Assembly (NCBI GenBank): GCA_963931105.1
Contig: OZ007004.1
Coordinates: 2,170,001-2,234,000 of the forward strand
Direction: 5' to 3'
Length of the DNA: 64,000 nt
Origin: UMGS1590 sp900552455
Lineage (GTDB): Bacteria > Bacillota > Peptococcia > Peptococcales > Peptococcaceae
The notes under the pieces are model-generated. The model searched no databases, had not been told where the DNA came from, and saw only the letters and a list, made by a program, of their open reading frames with translations. Both the position numbers and the translations under genes were made by a program. Shown in pieces: positions 18,353 through 27,038 of this stretch (position 1 is its first letter; each line of letters opens with the position of its first letter).

Positions 18353-19573
18353 TCAGCTGTTCATCATTGCGACGAGCATGTTGTTGTAGATGTTTTCTCC
18401 GTAGCCGTTTCCTGGTACTGCCCATTTACCGTTGAGATCGGTGAGGACGGTGGCGACGCCGCGGTTGCCGTGGTTGAAGCGGCCGTCAACGAGGGTGCAG
18501 CCGCTTGGCAGGGAGGCGGCGGTGGCGTAGGAATAGAGATGCTGGATGTGGGCTTCAACGCCGGTTGCAACATCTGCATAGATCCAGCCGTGGATGCCGA
18601 CCTGGAGCCAGGCTCTGCTGTGGTCGATGTTGGTGAGGAGCGAGGTGGCGACGTCTTCTTCGGTGGCGGTGTGGCCGACGGCGCCGAGGCCGCAGTAGTT
18701 GTTCTGCCATGGCTTGACTTCGTTGCCATACTGGAAGTAGCCGGTCTCGAGCAGGGCCTGCGCGAGGGCGACGTCACCGCGGATGCCGTATTTCTGGCCG
18801 ATGGTGTAATACTGGTAGGCGATGTTGTCTGGGAACGGCACGAAGGTGGTGCCACTGGCGGCTGCGCGTGCGCGCATGGTGTTTTCGATGTTGGTGATGT
18901 AGCGCTGCATCTGCTCAAGGCTGCAGTAGCTCTGGCCGAGCAGGGTCACCTGGTCGGCGCTCTGTGGCTTTGTGCTGTCGTTTGGCTGCTGCACGCTGCC
19001 GGAGGAATTGTCACCCCCCACGGAGCCGGTGTTGTTATCTGGCTGGGATGGGTTGACATCTGGATAGGTCACATCTGGCAGGGTTGGCGCGGTTGAGCCG
19101 TTGTTGCCGGAGCTGCTGTTGGTGGTAATGGTGACGCTGCCGCTTGTGCTGTTCCAGTTGACGGTGGCGCCGAGGTTTTCAGCAACGACACGGACTGGCA
19201 CCATGGTGTAGCCGCTTGGCGTGATGTATGGCACGCCGGTAGAGAGATCGACCTGGAGCTCTCGGCCGTTGATGTAAATGGAAAGCGACGAAAGCATGGC
19301 TGCGGTGTCGTCGATATCGACTGGCTGGGAGTCGATGAGCACGGTGCGGGTGGCGTTGTCCCAGGAAACGCTGTGGCCGAGGCCTTCGCTGACGACGCGC
19401 AGCGGCACATAAACGCGGCCGTTGATATTCTGCGGTGCGCAGGACGCGTCACACTGATAAGAAACGCCATTGATGATTATATTGGTTGCGCCGGCGGCTT
19501 CTGCTGGCAGAGCGGCGGAAGTAGCGAGCACGGCGCCAAGGGTACAAGCACAGACAAATTTTTTGAACTGCAT
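18353..19573 (-). CDS. Secreted glucosaminidase-like cell-wall hydrolase with two stalk (copper amine oxidase N-like) domains
   Basis: A 406-aa exported protein. A signal peptide (MQFKKFVCACTLGAVLATS...AEA) is followed by two stalk-type domains, each with the PLRVVSEGLG/PVRVVAENLGA motif (about residues 30-90 and 95-160). A low-complexity linker of S, G, N and P leads to a C-terminal glucosaminidase fold (FlgJ/LytG-like), with AQALLETGYFQYGNEV containing the likely catalytic Glu and PWQNNYCGLG. Its job is probably peptidoglycan trimming at the cell surface. The start at 19573 has AAAGGAAG upstream; an in-frame start 18 codons earlier would place charged residues before the signal peptide. Confidence 0.85.
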   Translation of the reverse strand: MQFKKFVCACTLGAVLATSAALPAEAAGATNIIINGVSYQCDASCAPQNINGRVYVPLRVVSEGLGHSVSWDNATRTVLIDSQPVDIDDTAAMLSSLSIYINGRELQVDLSTGVPYITPSGYTMVPVRVVAENLGATVNWNSTSGSVTITTNSSSGNNGSTAPTLPDVTYPDVNPSQPDNNTGSVGGDNSSGSVQQPNDSTKPQSADQVTLLGQSYCSLEQMQRYITNIENTMRARAAASGTTFVPFPDNIAYQYYTIGQKYGIRGDVALAQALLETGYFQYGNEVKPWQNNYCGLGAVGHTATEEDVATSLLTNIDHSRAWLQVGIHGWIYADVATGVEAHIQHLYSYATAASLPSGCTLVDGRFNHGNRGVATVLTDLNGKWAVPGNGYGENIYNNMLVAMMNS

Positions 19574-19608
19574 CCAATCTTCCTTTCGTGTTGGTGTCTT
19601 TGTGACAC

Positions 19609-19638
19609 TTGATATTGTGATACTCACTCATTTATGAT
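19609..19638 (+). promoter_or_regulatory. Candidate promoter of the cyclophilin gene
   Basis: TTGATA (19609-19614) and TATGAT (19633-19638), with an 18-nt spacer, in the 114-nt divergent region between the glucosaminidase and cyclophilin genes. No clear promoter for the opposite gene was found. Confidence 0.45.
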
Positions 19639-19687
19639 AGCATATATTGTGGTAAATATCCATTTTCCAGAAAGGAATGAAAGAATT

Positions 19688-20209
19688 ATGTCAAATCCTC
19701 AGGTTGAAATCAAGATGAAAAGTGGCAATTCGATGACAGTTGAGCTGTATCCGGAGGTTGCACCGAACACTGTAAACAATTTTTTATTTTTAGCCAACAA
19801 CGGCTTCTATAACGGGCTGATCTTCCACCGTGTGATCAAGGGCTTTATGATCCAGGGCGGTGACCCTCAGGGCACTGGCATGGGCGGTCCTGGCTGGTCG
19901 ATCAAGGGCGAGTTCCGTCAGAATGGTGTGACGAACGATCTGAAGCACGACCGCGGGGTGATCTCGATGGCGCGCTCGATGCATCCGGACAGCGCTGGCA
20001 GCCAGTTCTTCATCATGCATGCGAAAGCGCCTCATCTGGACGGCGCCTATGCGGCTTTCGGCAAGCTGGTGGACGGCTTTGACGAGCTGGACCGCATTGC
20101 TGAGGCGAAGACGAATTTCTCGGACAAGCCGCTGGAAGACGAGGTCATCGACAAGATGATTGTGACGCTCAATGGCTACGAACCGGAAGCGCCAAAGGTG
20201 ATTCGCTAA
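19688..20209 (+). CDS. Cyclophilin-type peptidyl-prolyl cis-trans isomerase
   Basis: A 173-aa cytosolic cyclophilin. Core motifs are GFYNGLIFHRVIKGFMIQGG (catalytic Arg), GEFRQNGVTNDLKHDRGVI, SMARSMHPDSAGSQFFI, and LDGAYAAFGKLVDG. There is no signal peptide. The ATG at 19688 is chosen because the family N-terminus (NPQVEIKMKSGNSM) begins there; the upstream 18 codons of open frame look like leader. AAAGGA lies 11 nt before the ATG. Confidence 0.94.
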   Translation: MSNPQVEIKMKSGNSMTVELYPEVAPNTVNNFLFLANNGFYNGLIFHRVIKGFMIQGGDPQGTGMGGPGWSIKGEFRQNGVTNDLKHDRGVISMARSMHPDSAGSQFFIMHAKAPHLDGAYAAFGKLVDGFDELDRIAEAKTNFSDKPLEDEVIDKMIVTLNGYEPEAPKVIR

Positions 20210-20215
20210 GGAATG

Positions 20216-20262
20216 TGAAAACAGCCACCCTCCAGAATTTTTGGAGGATGGCTGTTTTTTGT
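20216..20262 (+). terminator. Strong terminator after the cyclophilin gene (works in both directions)
   Basis: Stem AACAGCCACCCTCCA/TGGAGGATGGCTGTT (one mismatch) around a short A/T loop, then TTTTTTGTTT on the plus strand. On the minus strand TTTTCACATT follows, so it also closes the smpB transcript. Confidence 0.9.
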
Positions 20263-20445
20263 TTACTCGCGAAAGATCTCTTCCTCGTCTGCGGCCTGGT
20301 CGTTTTTCAGCGCGCCGAGGAGGATGGATGCGCCGGCGGCGATGATGCCGAGGAAAATGGCGCCGGTGGTGCGGTCCTTGGCGGTGGTGAAGACGTTGCC
20401 GAGGAAGGCGCGGCGGAGTTCGTTGTTTTTGTATCTCTTGGCCAT
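20263..20445 (-). CDS. Small single-pass membrane protein, unknown function
   Basis: A 60-aa protein. Basic N-terminus (AKRYKNNELRRAF), one predicted membrane helix (AIFLGIIAAGASILLGAL), acidic C-terminus (DQAADEEEIFRE). It follows smpB by 2 nt and sits directly before the shared terminator, so it is the last gene of rnr-smpB. I do not recognise the family. GGGAGA lies 9 nt before the ATG, which supports it being a real gene. Confidence 0.6.
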   Translation of the reverse strand: MAKRYKNNELRRAFLGNVFTTAKDRTTGAIFLGIIAAGASILLGALKNDQAADEEEIFRE

Positions 20446-20447
20446 GG

Positions 20448-20906
20448 TCAGTGTCTCTCCCTTTCTCTGAGTGCTCGGTTGATCTCGCGCTCGGCGGAAC
20501 GCTTGGCTTCGGTGGCGCGTTTGTCGTAGAGCTTTTTGCCGCGCACGACGGCGATCTCGACTTTGACGCGGCCGTCTTTGAAGTAGAGCTTGAGCGGCAC
20601 GATGCCGAGGCCTTTTTCCTGCGTTTTTGCGCGCAGCTTGAGGATCTCTTTTTTGTGCAGCAAAAGCTTGCGCTTGCGCAGCGGATCAACGTTGAAAATA
20701 TTGCCCTGCTCGTAAGGGCTGACGTGCATGCCTTCGATGAAGGCTTCGTTGTTCTGGATGAAAATATAGGAATCCTTAAGATTGGCGTGGCCGGCGCGCA
20801 TGGATTTGACTTCGGTGCCTTTGAGGGCGATGCCGGCTTCCAGGGTTTCAAGGATGAAATAATCATGCCTTGCTTTTCGGTTTTCTGCTATTATTTTTTG
20901 GCCCAC
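20448..20906 (-). CDS. smpB: SsrA-binding protein SmpB
   Basis: A 152-aa partner of tmRNA in trans-translation. Motifs are NRKARHDYFILETLEAGIAL, GTEVKSMRAGHANLKDSYIF, and LHKKEILKLRAKTQEKGL, with a basic C-terminal tail (KRSAEREINRALRERERH). Its start lies 44 nt inside the 3' end of rnr, so translation of the two is linked. The tmRNA gene (ssrA) is not seen in this window. Confidence 0.96.
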   Translation of the reverse strand: MGQKIIAENRKARHDYFILETLEAGIALKGTEVKSMRAGHANLKDSYIFIQNNEAFIEGMHVSPYEQGNIFNVDPLRKRKLLLHKKEILKLRAKTQEKGLGIVPLKLYFKDGRVKVEIAVVRGKKLYDKRATEAKRSAEREINRALRERERH

Positions 20907-23196
20907 GGTGTGTCTTCCTCTTCTTGCTTGATGATTTCTTGCTGGCGGATGGTTTCCGAGCGGCGGTGCGAGCGGCGGTTTTCTGCTTGCGCGCGGTGGC
21001 GGTGACCTGCGCTGGCTTTTTTGGGTGCTGCTCGCTGGTGATGGTGATGCGGTTTGGTCGGTCGTTTTCTTTGAGCACGAAGTCGATGGTGCTATCCTTC
21101 ATACTCACGGCGTCGAGGACGACGGCGACTTTCTGCCCGAGCTTGAAGCTGCGGCCGCTGTGCTCGCCGATGAGGCTGAGGCTGTCGGCGTCGTAGTTGT
21201 AGTAGTCGTCGACGAGGGTGGAGATGTGGACGAGGCCTTCGACGGTGTTCTCGAGCCGCACGAAAAAGCCGAAGGAGGTGACGCTGACGATCTGCGCCTG
21301 GTATTCTGCGCCGACAAACGGCAGCATGTATTCGGCGATCTTGAGATCGACGCTGGCGCGCTCTGCTTCCTCGGCGTTGCGCTCGCAGCTGGAGGCCTGC
21401 TCGCTGGCGTCGATGAAGCGCTTGTCATAATGCTGGATGCGGTGCTCGTTGAGCCTGCCGCCGGACTGCAGATATTCCTTGATGAGCCGGTGGATGGAAA
21501 GGTCGCTGTAGCGGCGGATCGGCGAGGTGAAATGGGTGTAGTGGCGACTGGCGAGGCCGAAATGGCTGGTCTTCTTGGTGGTGTAGTAGGCGTGGTTCAT
21601 GGTGCGCAGCATCATCATGCTGACGATCTCGGCGCAGCCCTTCTCCTCTGCCTTGGCGAGGATCCACTGCATGTCCTTGGCGGTAAATTCCCGCTCTGGC
21701 CCGCCGGGGAGCACGATGCCGAGGCGCTGGATGTACTGCAGAAAGGCGTCGCGCTTTTCTGGCTCTGGCTCTTCGTGGACGCGATAGATAAACGGCATGC
21801 GGCGGCGGAAGAAATAGGCGGCGACGGTTTCGTTGGCGAGGATCATGAATTCCTCGATGATCTGCTCGGCTTCGCCGCGCTGACGCACGACGATGTCGAC
21901 GGGGTGACCGGCGTCGTCGAGGACGACCTTGCTCTCAGGCAGGTCAAACTCGAGGGCGCCGCGCTCTATGCGATTGTTGTAGAGGGTTTTCGCGAGGGCG
22001 CGCATGTCGTTGAAGGTGTCCACGTAAGATGGATCTTCGGCGAATTCCTGCGTTTGCAGGATGTCGTTGACGGTGTCGTAGGTGAAGCGGCGCTCGACAT
22101 TGATGATCGATTCGCTGATCTCCGCTGTCACAACCTGGCCCCGCGGATTGATCTCCATCACACAGGAAAGGGCGAAGCGGTCCTGCCCGGCGTTCAGGCT
22201 GCAGATGCCGTTGCTGATCGCCTCTGGCAGCATCGGCAGCACGCGGTCGACAAAATACACACTGGTGCCGCGCTGGTAGGCCTCCTTGTCGAGGATGGCG
22301 CCTTCGCGGATGTATTCGCCAACGTCGGCGATGTGCACGCCGAGCATGACGTTGCCGTTTTCCAGCGGCACGATCTGCACGGCGTCGTCAAGGTCCTTGG
22401 AATCGGCGCCGTCGATGGTCACAACATGGCTGTAGAAGCGGAAATCGCGGCGGCGCTCCAGCTGGCCTTCCACAGGCTGCGCCGCCAGTCGATCGGCCTC
22501 GCGCAGCGCCTCTTGCGAAAAGCTCGGCGCCAGGTCGTAGCGATAGACCAGCGAGAGCACATCGATCCCCGGCGCATCTGCCGGACCGAGGCGACAGGTG
22601 ATCTCCCCTTCCGGGATCTCGCCCTTGCCGCCCCAGTAGGTGATCTCCACAAGCACCTTGTCGCCGTCGGCGGCGCCATAGGTCTTGTCAAAAGGCACAA
22701 TGATGTCCTGGCCGAAGGTCTGGTTGTCCGGCACAACGAACGCGTAATGTGCTTTCGGCTTGTAGGTGCCGACATACATCTTGTTGTGGCGCTCCAAAAT
22801 GCGCACAACCTCGCACTCGTCGCGGTTTTTGCCGCCCTGGCCGGCGGCGCTGCGATGCTTCATGATGCGCACAATGACACGGTCGCCGTTCTGCGCCGAG
22901 TTCAGGCTGTCCGGCGGGATGAAGAGATCCTCCATGTCCATGTTGTCTGTCACGAGAAAGCCATAGCCCTTCTTGAGCTTTTTCACGCGCCCAGTGAGCA
23001 GGTTCATCTGCTCTGGAATGCCGTAGTGATCCGTGCGCGTCTTGACAATGCGGCCGTCCTTCTCCAGCCCATCCAGCGCCTCGCAGATCTCCTGCGGCGC
23101 GATCTTGCGCGGATCGAAAAGCGCCAGGATGTCCTCCAGACTCGTCGGCCCGGTGAGCGCTTTTTTCAGATGCTTATATACAAAATCTTTGTTCAC
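20863..23196 (-). CDS. rnr: Ribonuclease R
   Basis: A 3'-5' processive exoribonuclease of 777 aa. Order: N-terminal winged-helix region, two cold-shock domains (GRVKKLKKGYGFLVTD), RNB catalytic domain with the acidic cluster DGADSKDLDDAVQI and HIADVGEYI, then an S1 domain (AQIVSVTSFGFFVRLENTVE), and a very basic K/R/S-rich tail. The start is GTG with GAGGTG about 7 nt upstream. The overlapping rnr-smpB arrangement is typical; both act in RNA quality control. Confidence 0.96.
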   Translation of the reverse strand: MNKDFVYKHLKKALTGPTSLEDILALFDPRKIAPQEICEALDGLEKDGRIVKTRTDHYGIPEQMNLLTGRVKKLKKGYGFLVTDNMDMEDLFIPPDSLNSAQNGDRVIVRIMKHRSAAGQGGKNRDECEVVRILERHNKMYVGTYKPKAHYAFVVPDNQTFGQDIIVPFDKTYGAADGDKVLVEITYWGGKGEIPEGEITCRLGPADAPGIDVLSLVYRYDLAPSFSQEALREADRLAAQPVEGQLERRRDFRFYSHVVTIDGADSKDLDDAVQIVPLENGNVMLGVHIADVGEYIREGAILDKEAYQRGTSVYFVDRVLPMLPEAISNGICSLNAGQDRFALSCVMEINPRGQVVTAEISESIINVERRFTYDTVNDILQTQEFAEDPSYVDTFNDMRALAKTLYNNRIERGALEFDLPESKVVLDDAGHPVDIVVRQRGEAEQIIEEFMILANETVAAYFFRRRMPFIYRVHEEPEPEKRDAFLQYIQRLGIVLPGGPEREFTAKDMQWILAKAEEKGCAEIVSMMMLRTMNHAYYTTKKTSHFGLASRHYTHFTSPIRRYSDLSIHRLIKEYLQSGGRLNEHRIQHYDKRFIDASEQASSCERNAEEAERASVDLKIAEYMLPFVGAEYQAQIVSVTSFGFFVRLENTVEGLVHISTLVDDYYNYDADSLSLIGEHSGRSFKLGQKVAVVLDAVSMKDSTIDFVLKENDRPNRITITSEQHPKKPAQVTATARKQKTAARTAARKPSASKKSSSKKRKTHRGPKNNSRKPKSKA

Positions 23197-23247
23197 GTTT
23201 CACACCTCACTTGCTAATAGCTTATCATATCACGCCAAACGCTGCAA

Positions 23248-23343
23248 TGGAATCCTGCGCCCTCTTGCGCAAAGGCTGCGAATAAAATTAAAAGGCCAGA
23301 GTCGATGCGACGCTCGATCTCCAGCCAACCTCAATTAATCATT
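23248..23343. repeat. Intergenic repeat family A, copy 1 (shortened)
   Basis: Short copy of a repeat with five members in this window. Preserved parts are TGGAAT, TTGCGCA..GGCTGC, AATAAAA, the hairpin GGCCAGAGTCGATGCG / TCGATCTCCAGCC (23294-23326), and CAATTAATCATT. The left A/T-rich end and part of the hairpin tip present in other copies are missing. It lies between the rnr start and the end of the SLH gene, a 290-nt gap with no gene. Confidence 0.7.
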
Positions 23344-23443
23344 TGCGAATCAACCTTTCTGTAACATTCGCGCTTTTCTTTCGCGCTCTCCGAAAATTTT
23401 TTGCACCGTTTCGCCGCCAGGCAGATAATATTTTCCGCAAAAC

Positions 23444-23478
23444 AAAAAAGGAACATTCCCCTCATGGAGAATGTTCCA
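23444..23478 (-). terminator. Terminator of the 823-aa SLH protein gene
   Basis: Stem GGAACATTC/GAATGTTCC (23450-23477), followed on the minus strand by TTTTTTGTTTTG. Confidence 0.9.
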
Positions 23479-23485
23479 AAACGTC

Positions 23486-25957
23486 TCAGCGATCTGCCCA
23501 AGTGTTGCCTGGCAGGATCGCCGTCCATTTTTCCACTTTACGGCTTCCGTCCGTGATCCATTCATATTCGTGACCGTTTGTTGCTTCCTGCATATCGGCA
23601 TAGTACCAATCTCCTGGCTGATTGTCCGGCCAAATGCGCATCTCGTCAACCGGCAGCAAATGCTGCTCATGTGGACGGCGGTCCAGTGTACGGTTGACAA
23701 CTGCGCATGCCTCAGCACGGGTAATGCTGGCCTGCGGCTGCACGCTGCCGTCTGGATAACCGCCAAGCAAACCAAGTTTAACAGCTGCTGCTACAACATC
23801 GGCATACCATTCATCGCCAGTGATGTCGGTAAAGAGGCCTTTATTGTAATCGACATCGGCCTGTTCAAAGAAGCGCGTCGCAATGGCGGCAAATTCCGCG
23901 CGGCTGATCGGTGCATTCGGATGGAAGCTGCCATCTTCGTAGCCACCAACGATGCCCATTTCAGCGAGCGTTGCCACGGTAGTGCCATACCAATCGTCGG
24001 CACTGACATCACTGAACGGACTGACATTCGTGGTCTTGGCTGCACGCACATCGTCTTTCAAAAGACGATAGAAGATCGAAGCGACTTCCGCACGAGTGAT
24101 ATTGCCCTGTGGTTTCACCGGCCAGAGTGTTTCGTCTGAGGTGGTTTCGCCAGTGCGATAGTCGACCGGATAGCCCACCACATAGGAAAAATGATCTTCA
24201 GTGTTCAGTACCGGCGGTTTGTCGCCGCCACCTCCGCTGCCAGGGCTGTCGTTGCGCTGCCAATGAGCCGTCAGGGTAACAGAACGTTCCGGCATGGTGA
24301 ACGTCGTCACACCACTGTTGGCGTCAACCAGCGTCAGCGTCGCATCGTCACTGGTCCAGCCGCTGAAACGATATCCCGGGCGCTGACCGGCGTCAATCTG
24401 CACAGTCGTGCCCGCTGCATATCTGCCAGCGCCATTCTTTTCGGCGTAACTGTCAATAACCGTGACGTCATAACGCTGGACCGGGTCTGTGTCTTTTTCC
24501 ACCTGAGCCACATAAGTCGCTCCGTCAGCCGGCTGCTGTACGAGCAGCTCATCCCCGCTCAACACCGTGCCATCGCCATTTTTGAGCAGCCAATTGCCGG
24601 TAAAACGCCAGCCAGCTTCCGGTTTGACCACCGGCTGCGCAGCTTGAAGCGCCTTGTTCAGCGTATCTTTCGACTGCATCTCAACACTGTCAGGCGTCAC
24701 AACACCGTGGCCATCCGCTACTTCAAAATGAACCAGAATTTTTTCACTATCCGGTACACCAGTCCGATCTTTGTCGCTCTTCCAAACGGCATAAACGTCG
24801 GTGGTCTGACCGGCAGCAACGTCCGCCTGATCAACGAGCGCCGGCAGGGGATCGTCCTTACCATATACTTTCTCTGCTGTATTTTCCAATGACCAGCCAA
24901 CCATGACAACGTCCCGATTGCCTTCTGCCGCATGAAGTGGCCACGTACGCTGTTTCTTCGGTTTCACGCCCTGACCATCTTTTGTCCAGAGCGTATATTC
25001 GTCCGGTTTTAAAGCGCTCCGCGCAACGTCTGTGCTGCCATCGGAGAAACTTCCGCCATTGGCATGGTAGACGATGGCGCCGCGGGTGCTGGCATCGTAG
25101 TAGTAATGATTCAGATAATGCTCACCCACAGTCAGCTTTACTGCGCCGCCAGTGGTGATGCTGTTATCGTACGTACTTTGAGAATAATCGTAAGAAACAC
25201 CCTCTTTTACATACGGTGTCTCTTCTTCCGGCAAATTCAGGTCCAGACTGTTGTCGTTATAGACAATATTGTAACGCACCTCCGGCTCAGGCTCTGTCAC
25301 TGCTTCGTCGTTGAGATAGACAGTCGTTATCAGCTTACTGAGCTCAATCTCATCCCCAGGTTCTGGGAAAGAGATTTTTTTATCATCCGACATGTAAGTC
25401 AAACTTGCCCAATCATTCAAATTTATCCCAACCTCGTGGTCATCTCCCGGATTCCCATACAATTCCGGCAGGTACTTTTCATTGAGTTTGAGACTGTAAC
25501 GAATCACCAATGTTTGCCCTGATTTCAGAGACTGGCCTTCGCCTGGATCCCAACGCACATAATAAAAAGGCAATGGCTCGTCCTCTTCATCTTCTCTCTC
25601 GATTCTCGCTTGTGGATAAGTCACGCCGCCGGCATTCTGTACCTCTGTAGAGATGATCTCCACAGGTTCCAAATATGCGCCTATCAGATCATCAACCATC
25701 GCGTCATCAGCGCTGGGCTTCAGTTCAGTCTCAGGGTTTGTATTTTTTACTGTAACTTTCAACGTTACAATCCAGGTATCTGCACCAGTGCGCTCGCCGG
25801 TTTTGTCAAGAATGACACTGCCTGTCTCAATCGGATCCGGTGTCAGAGTGATGGTCCCACTGCTTTCCTCCTTAGCCATCGCAACTGCAGGAAATACATT
25901 AACAAACATCGCAGTCACCAGAAGCATCGCCACGGCTTTTTTCAATAACCTTTTCAT
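23486..25957 (-). CDS. Surface protein with InlB-type repeats and three C-terminal SLH domains (823 aa)
   Basis: Exported wall-attached protein. It has a signal peptide (KKAVAMLLVTAMFVNVFPAVAMA), then an N-terminal region of about 250 aa with no family that I recognise, then two beta-grasp InlB B-like segments (IVYHANGGSFSDGSTDVA; GYRFSGWTSDDATLTLVD...MPERSVTLTAHW). The C-terminal third holds three SLH domains with ITRAEVASIFYRLL, ISRAEFAAIATRF and ITRAEACAVVNRT motifs, each after an FSDV/FTDI...WY pattern. SLH domains bind secondary wall polymers or modified peptidoglycan. A 40-50 residue tail follows the last SLH. It has its own promoter and terminator. The ligand is unknown. Confidence 0.88.
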   Translation of the reverse strand: MKRLLKKAVAMLLVTAMFVNVFPAVAMAKEESSGTITLTPDPIETGSVILDKTGERTGADTWIVTLKVTVKNTNPETELKPSADDAMVDDLIGAYLEPVEIISTEVQNAGGVTYPQARIEREDEEDEPLPFYYVRWDPGEGQSLKSGQTLVIRYSLKLNEKYLPELYGNPGDDHEVGINLNDWASLTYMSDDKKISFPEPGDEIELSKLITTVYLNDEAVTEPEPEVRYNIVYNDNSLDLNLPEEETPYVKEGVSYDYSQSTYDNSITTGGAVKLTVGEHYLNHYYYDASTRGAIVYHANGGSFSDGSTDVARSALKPDEYTLWTKDGQGVKPKKQRTWPLHAAEGNRDVVMVGWSLENTAEKVYGKDDPLPALVDQADVAAGQTTDVYAVWKSDKDRTGVPDSEKILVHFEVADGHGVVTPDSVEMQSKDTLNKALQAAQPVVKPEAGWRFTGNWLLKNGDGTVLSGDELLVQQPADGATYVAQVEKDTDPVQRYDVTVIDSYAEKNGAGRYAAGTTVQIDAGQRPGYRFSGWTSDDATLTLVDANSGVTTFTMPERSVTLTAHWQRNDSPGSGGGGDKPPVLNTEDHFSYVVGYPVDYRTGETTSDETLWPVKPQGNITRAEVASIFYRLLKDDVRAAKTTNVSPFSDVSADDWYGTTVATLAEMGIVGGYEDGSFHPNAPISRAEFAAIATRFFEQADVDYNKGLFTDITGDEWYADVVAAAVKLGLLGGYPDGSVQPQASITRAEACAVVNRTLDRRPHEQHLLPVDEMRIWPDNQPGDWYYADMQEATNGHEYEWITDGSRKVEKWTAILPGNTWADR

Positions 25958-26131
25958 AAAATCTCCTTTCTGTTTTTTAAATTCCTTCCATTTTCATATT
26001 TCATATAAAACCGCTCACTTTCTCTATGGTCGTCGCTCGCGTCCGAAACAACGATCTCCCTCAATCACCTACTCTCAAAAAATATGAACAGCAGTAAAAC
26101 TATATAGGATAAATCTACTACTATTTCGATC

Positions 26132-26160
26132 ATTCTAGCATAGAACATCTCTTCCAACAA
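26132..26160 (-). promoter_or_regulatory. Candidate promoter of the 823-aa SLH gene
   Basis: TTGTTG (26155-26160) and TAGAAT (26132-26137), with a 17-nt spacer. It would leave a leader of about 170 nt. Confidence 0.5.
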
Positions 26161-26414
26161 GATTAAATCCCGATATTTCCATAGGAAAACCTTAAATTCA
26201 TCCTGATACCTAGTATTATAAAAAGTATCATTGTGGTCATGTTTGCGGCCTGCTTCCCGTCAAGCGAACATTAAACGCTCCTCAGTTGACGCACATTGAA
26301 CCCCACGCCGTTCATTTTCATAAAACAAAAAATGCTCCCTTCACAGCTTCCAGGTTTCACTGTCCGCTATAAAGGGAGACTATCTGTACACTTTAAGGGC
26401 ACACGTGATTGTTT
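26161..26414. other. Gene-free stretch with one terminator-like hairpin
   Basis: No plausible ORF. The only clear structure is an imperfect hairpin (minus strand CTCCCTTTATAGC ... GCTGTGAAGGGAG, about 26334-26385) followed by CATTTTTTGTTTT. It could end transcripts coming from the toxin-antitoxin units upstream. Nothing else was seen. Confidence 0.5.
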
Positions 26415-26415
26415 C

Positions 26416-26602
26416 AAATGATAAATTAGTAATTAGTAATGTTTAATGGTGGTGGCTTTGTTTCTTCGAAACAAAGCGGGAAAAATTTGTGGTGTGCGCA
26501 CGCTCGCAGGTAAAATAAAAAGGCTAGAGTCGATGCGACGCGGCGCGGCGTATCGATCTCTAGCCAACATCAATTACTAATTAATCATTAATCATTATTC
26601 AT
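26416..26602. repeat. Intergenic repeat family A, copy 2
   Basis: Full-length copy. Left A/T end AAATGATAAATTAGTAATTAG; small hairpin GCTTTGTTTC-TTC-GAAACAAAGC (26455-26477); AATAAAAA; main hairpin GGCTAGAG-T-CGAT ... ATCG-AT-CTCTAGCC (26522-26565); then CAATTACTAATTAATCATT. The A/T ends of the element are roughly complementary to each other. It ends exactly at the stop codon of the SLH-gene fragment at 26599. Confidence 0.82.
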
Positions 26603-26640
26603 TGAGCGAGGAAGCGCTGCAAGATCGCCGCGACCTGGGC
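26599..26640 (-). pseudogene. SLH-gene 3' end fragment D
   Basis: Fourteen codons reading AQVAAILQRFLAQ-stop, nearly identical to the end of the 1121-aa SLH protein (RAQVAAILQRFLSE). It starts right after, and in frame with, the stop of the truncated toxin gene. It has no start of its own and is a remnant. Confidence 0.75.
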
Positions 26641-26790
26641 TCATTCTTCCAGCTCAGCCAGCATCAGCTTTTCAATGCGCAGCGCGTCTGGCTGCGTCGG
26701 TGTAAATTTTATGCCGCGACGAATCAGCCCGATGACACGATAGGCGTTTCGTTCCAATTCTTTTACCAAGCGCTCGCTGTCAATAAACAC
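26641..26790 (-). pseudogene. Truncated CptN-like type III toxin (49 codons)
   Basis: The short frame begins with GTG after GAGGTGGA and ends with EKLMLAELEE. It matches only the C-terminal part of the intact toxin at 27135-27611: DALRIEKLMLAELEE here against DIDRLEQLMLAELEE there, with ERNAYRVIGLIRRG aligned to RQNMKRIFTLHRKG. The N-terminal two thirds, including the core of the ribonuclease, is absent, so activity is not expected. The antitoxin RNA and terminator upstream are intact, so the locus looks like a toxin gene with an internal deletion. The short frame might still be translated. Confidence 0.78.
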
Positions 26791-26828
26791 AGGATCTCCA
26801 CCTCAACATCCTCCGCCTTTTCCAATGA

Positions 26829-26964
26829 TGAAAAAGCCCTTCATCTTGCGACAAAGGGCTCTGACTTAACCACGGTGCACTTATATTCCGCATCACCGTC
26901 AGCGGGAAAACGTTCTCACGGCTCACTTATATTCCGCATTGCCGCCAGCGGGAAAACTTATCTT
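26829..26964 (-). ncRNA. CptI-like antitoxin RNA 2: two 46-nt tandem repeats plus terminator
   Basis: Two direct repeats of 46 nt (26872-26917 and 26918-26963), each containing, on the minus strand, TTTTCCCGCTG.CGG...ATGCGGAATATAAGTG. They are followed by a strong terminator (26835-26860: AGCCCTTTGTC-GCAA-GATGAAGGGCT then TTTTT). Tandem RNA repeats, then terminator, then toxin is the hallmark layout of type III toxin-antitoxin loci. The repeat sequence differs from antitoxin 1, consistent with separate specificity. Confidence 0.8.
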
Positions 26965-26970
26965 ACTTAG

Positions 26971-26999
26971 AGTATATCACAGCTTATTCGCAGTGACAA
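26971..26999 (-). promoter_or_regulatory. Promoter of antitoxin RNA 2
   Basis: TTGTCA (26994-26999) and TATACT (26971-26976), with a 17-nt spacer. Same layout as the promoter of antitoxin 1. Confidence 0.8.
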
Positions 27000-27008
27000 G
27001 TGCAAGTT

Positions 27009-27038
27009 TTATGCTTCCAGATAGCGCTGGAGGATCGC
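27009..27038 (-). pseudogene. SLH-gene 3' end fragment C
   Basis: Codons AILQRYLEA-stop, the end of an SLH domain gene without the rest. It lies just upstream of antitoxin promoter 2, as fragment A lies upstream of promoter 1. Confidence 0.7.
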
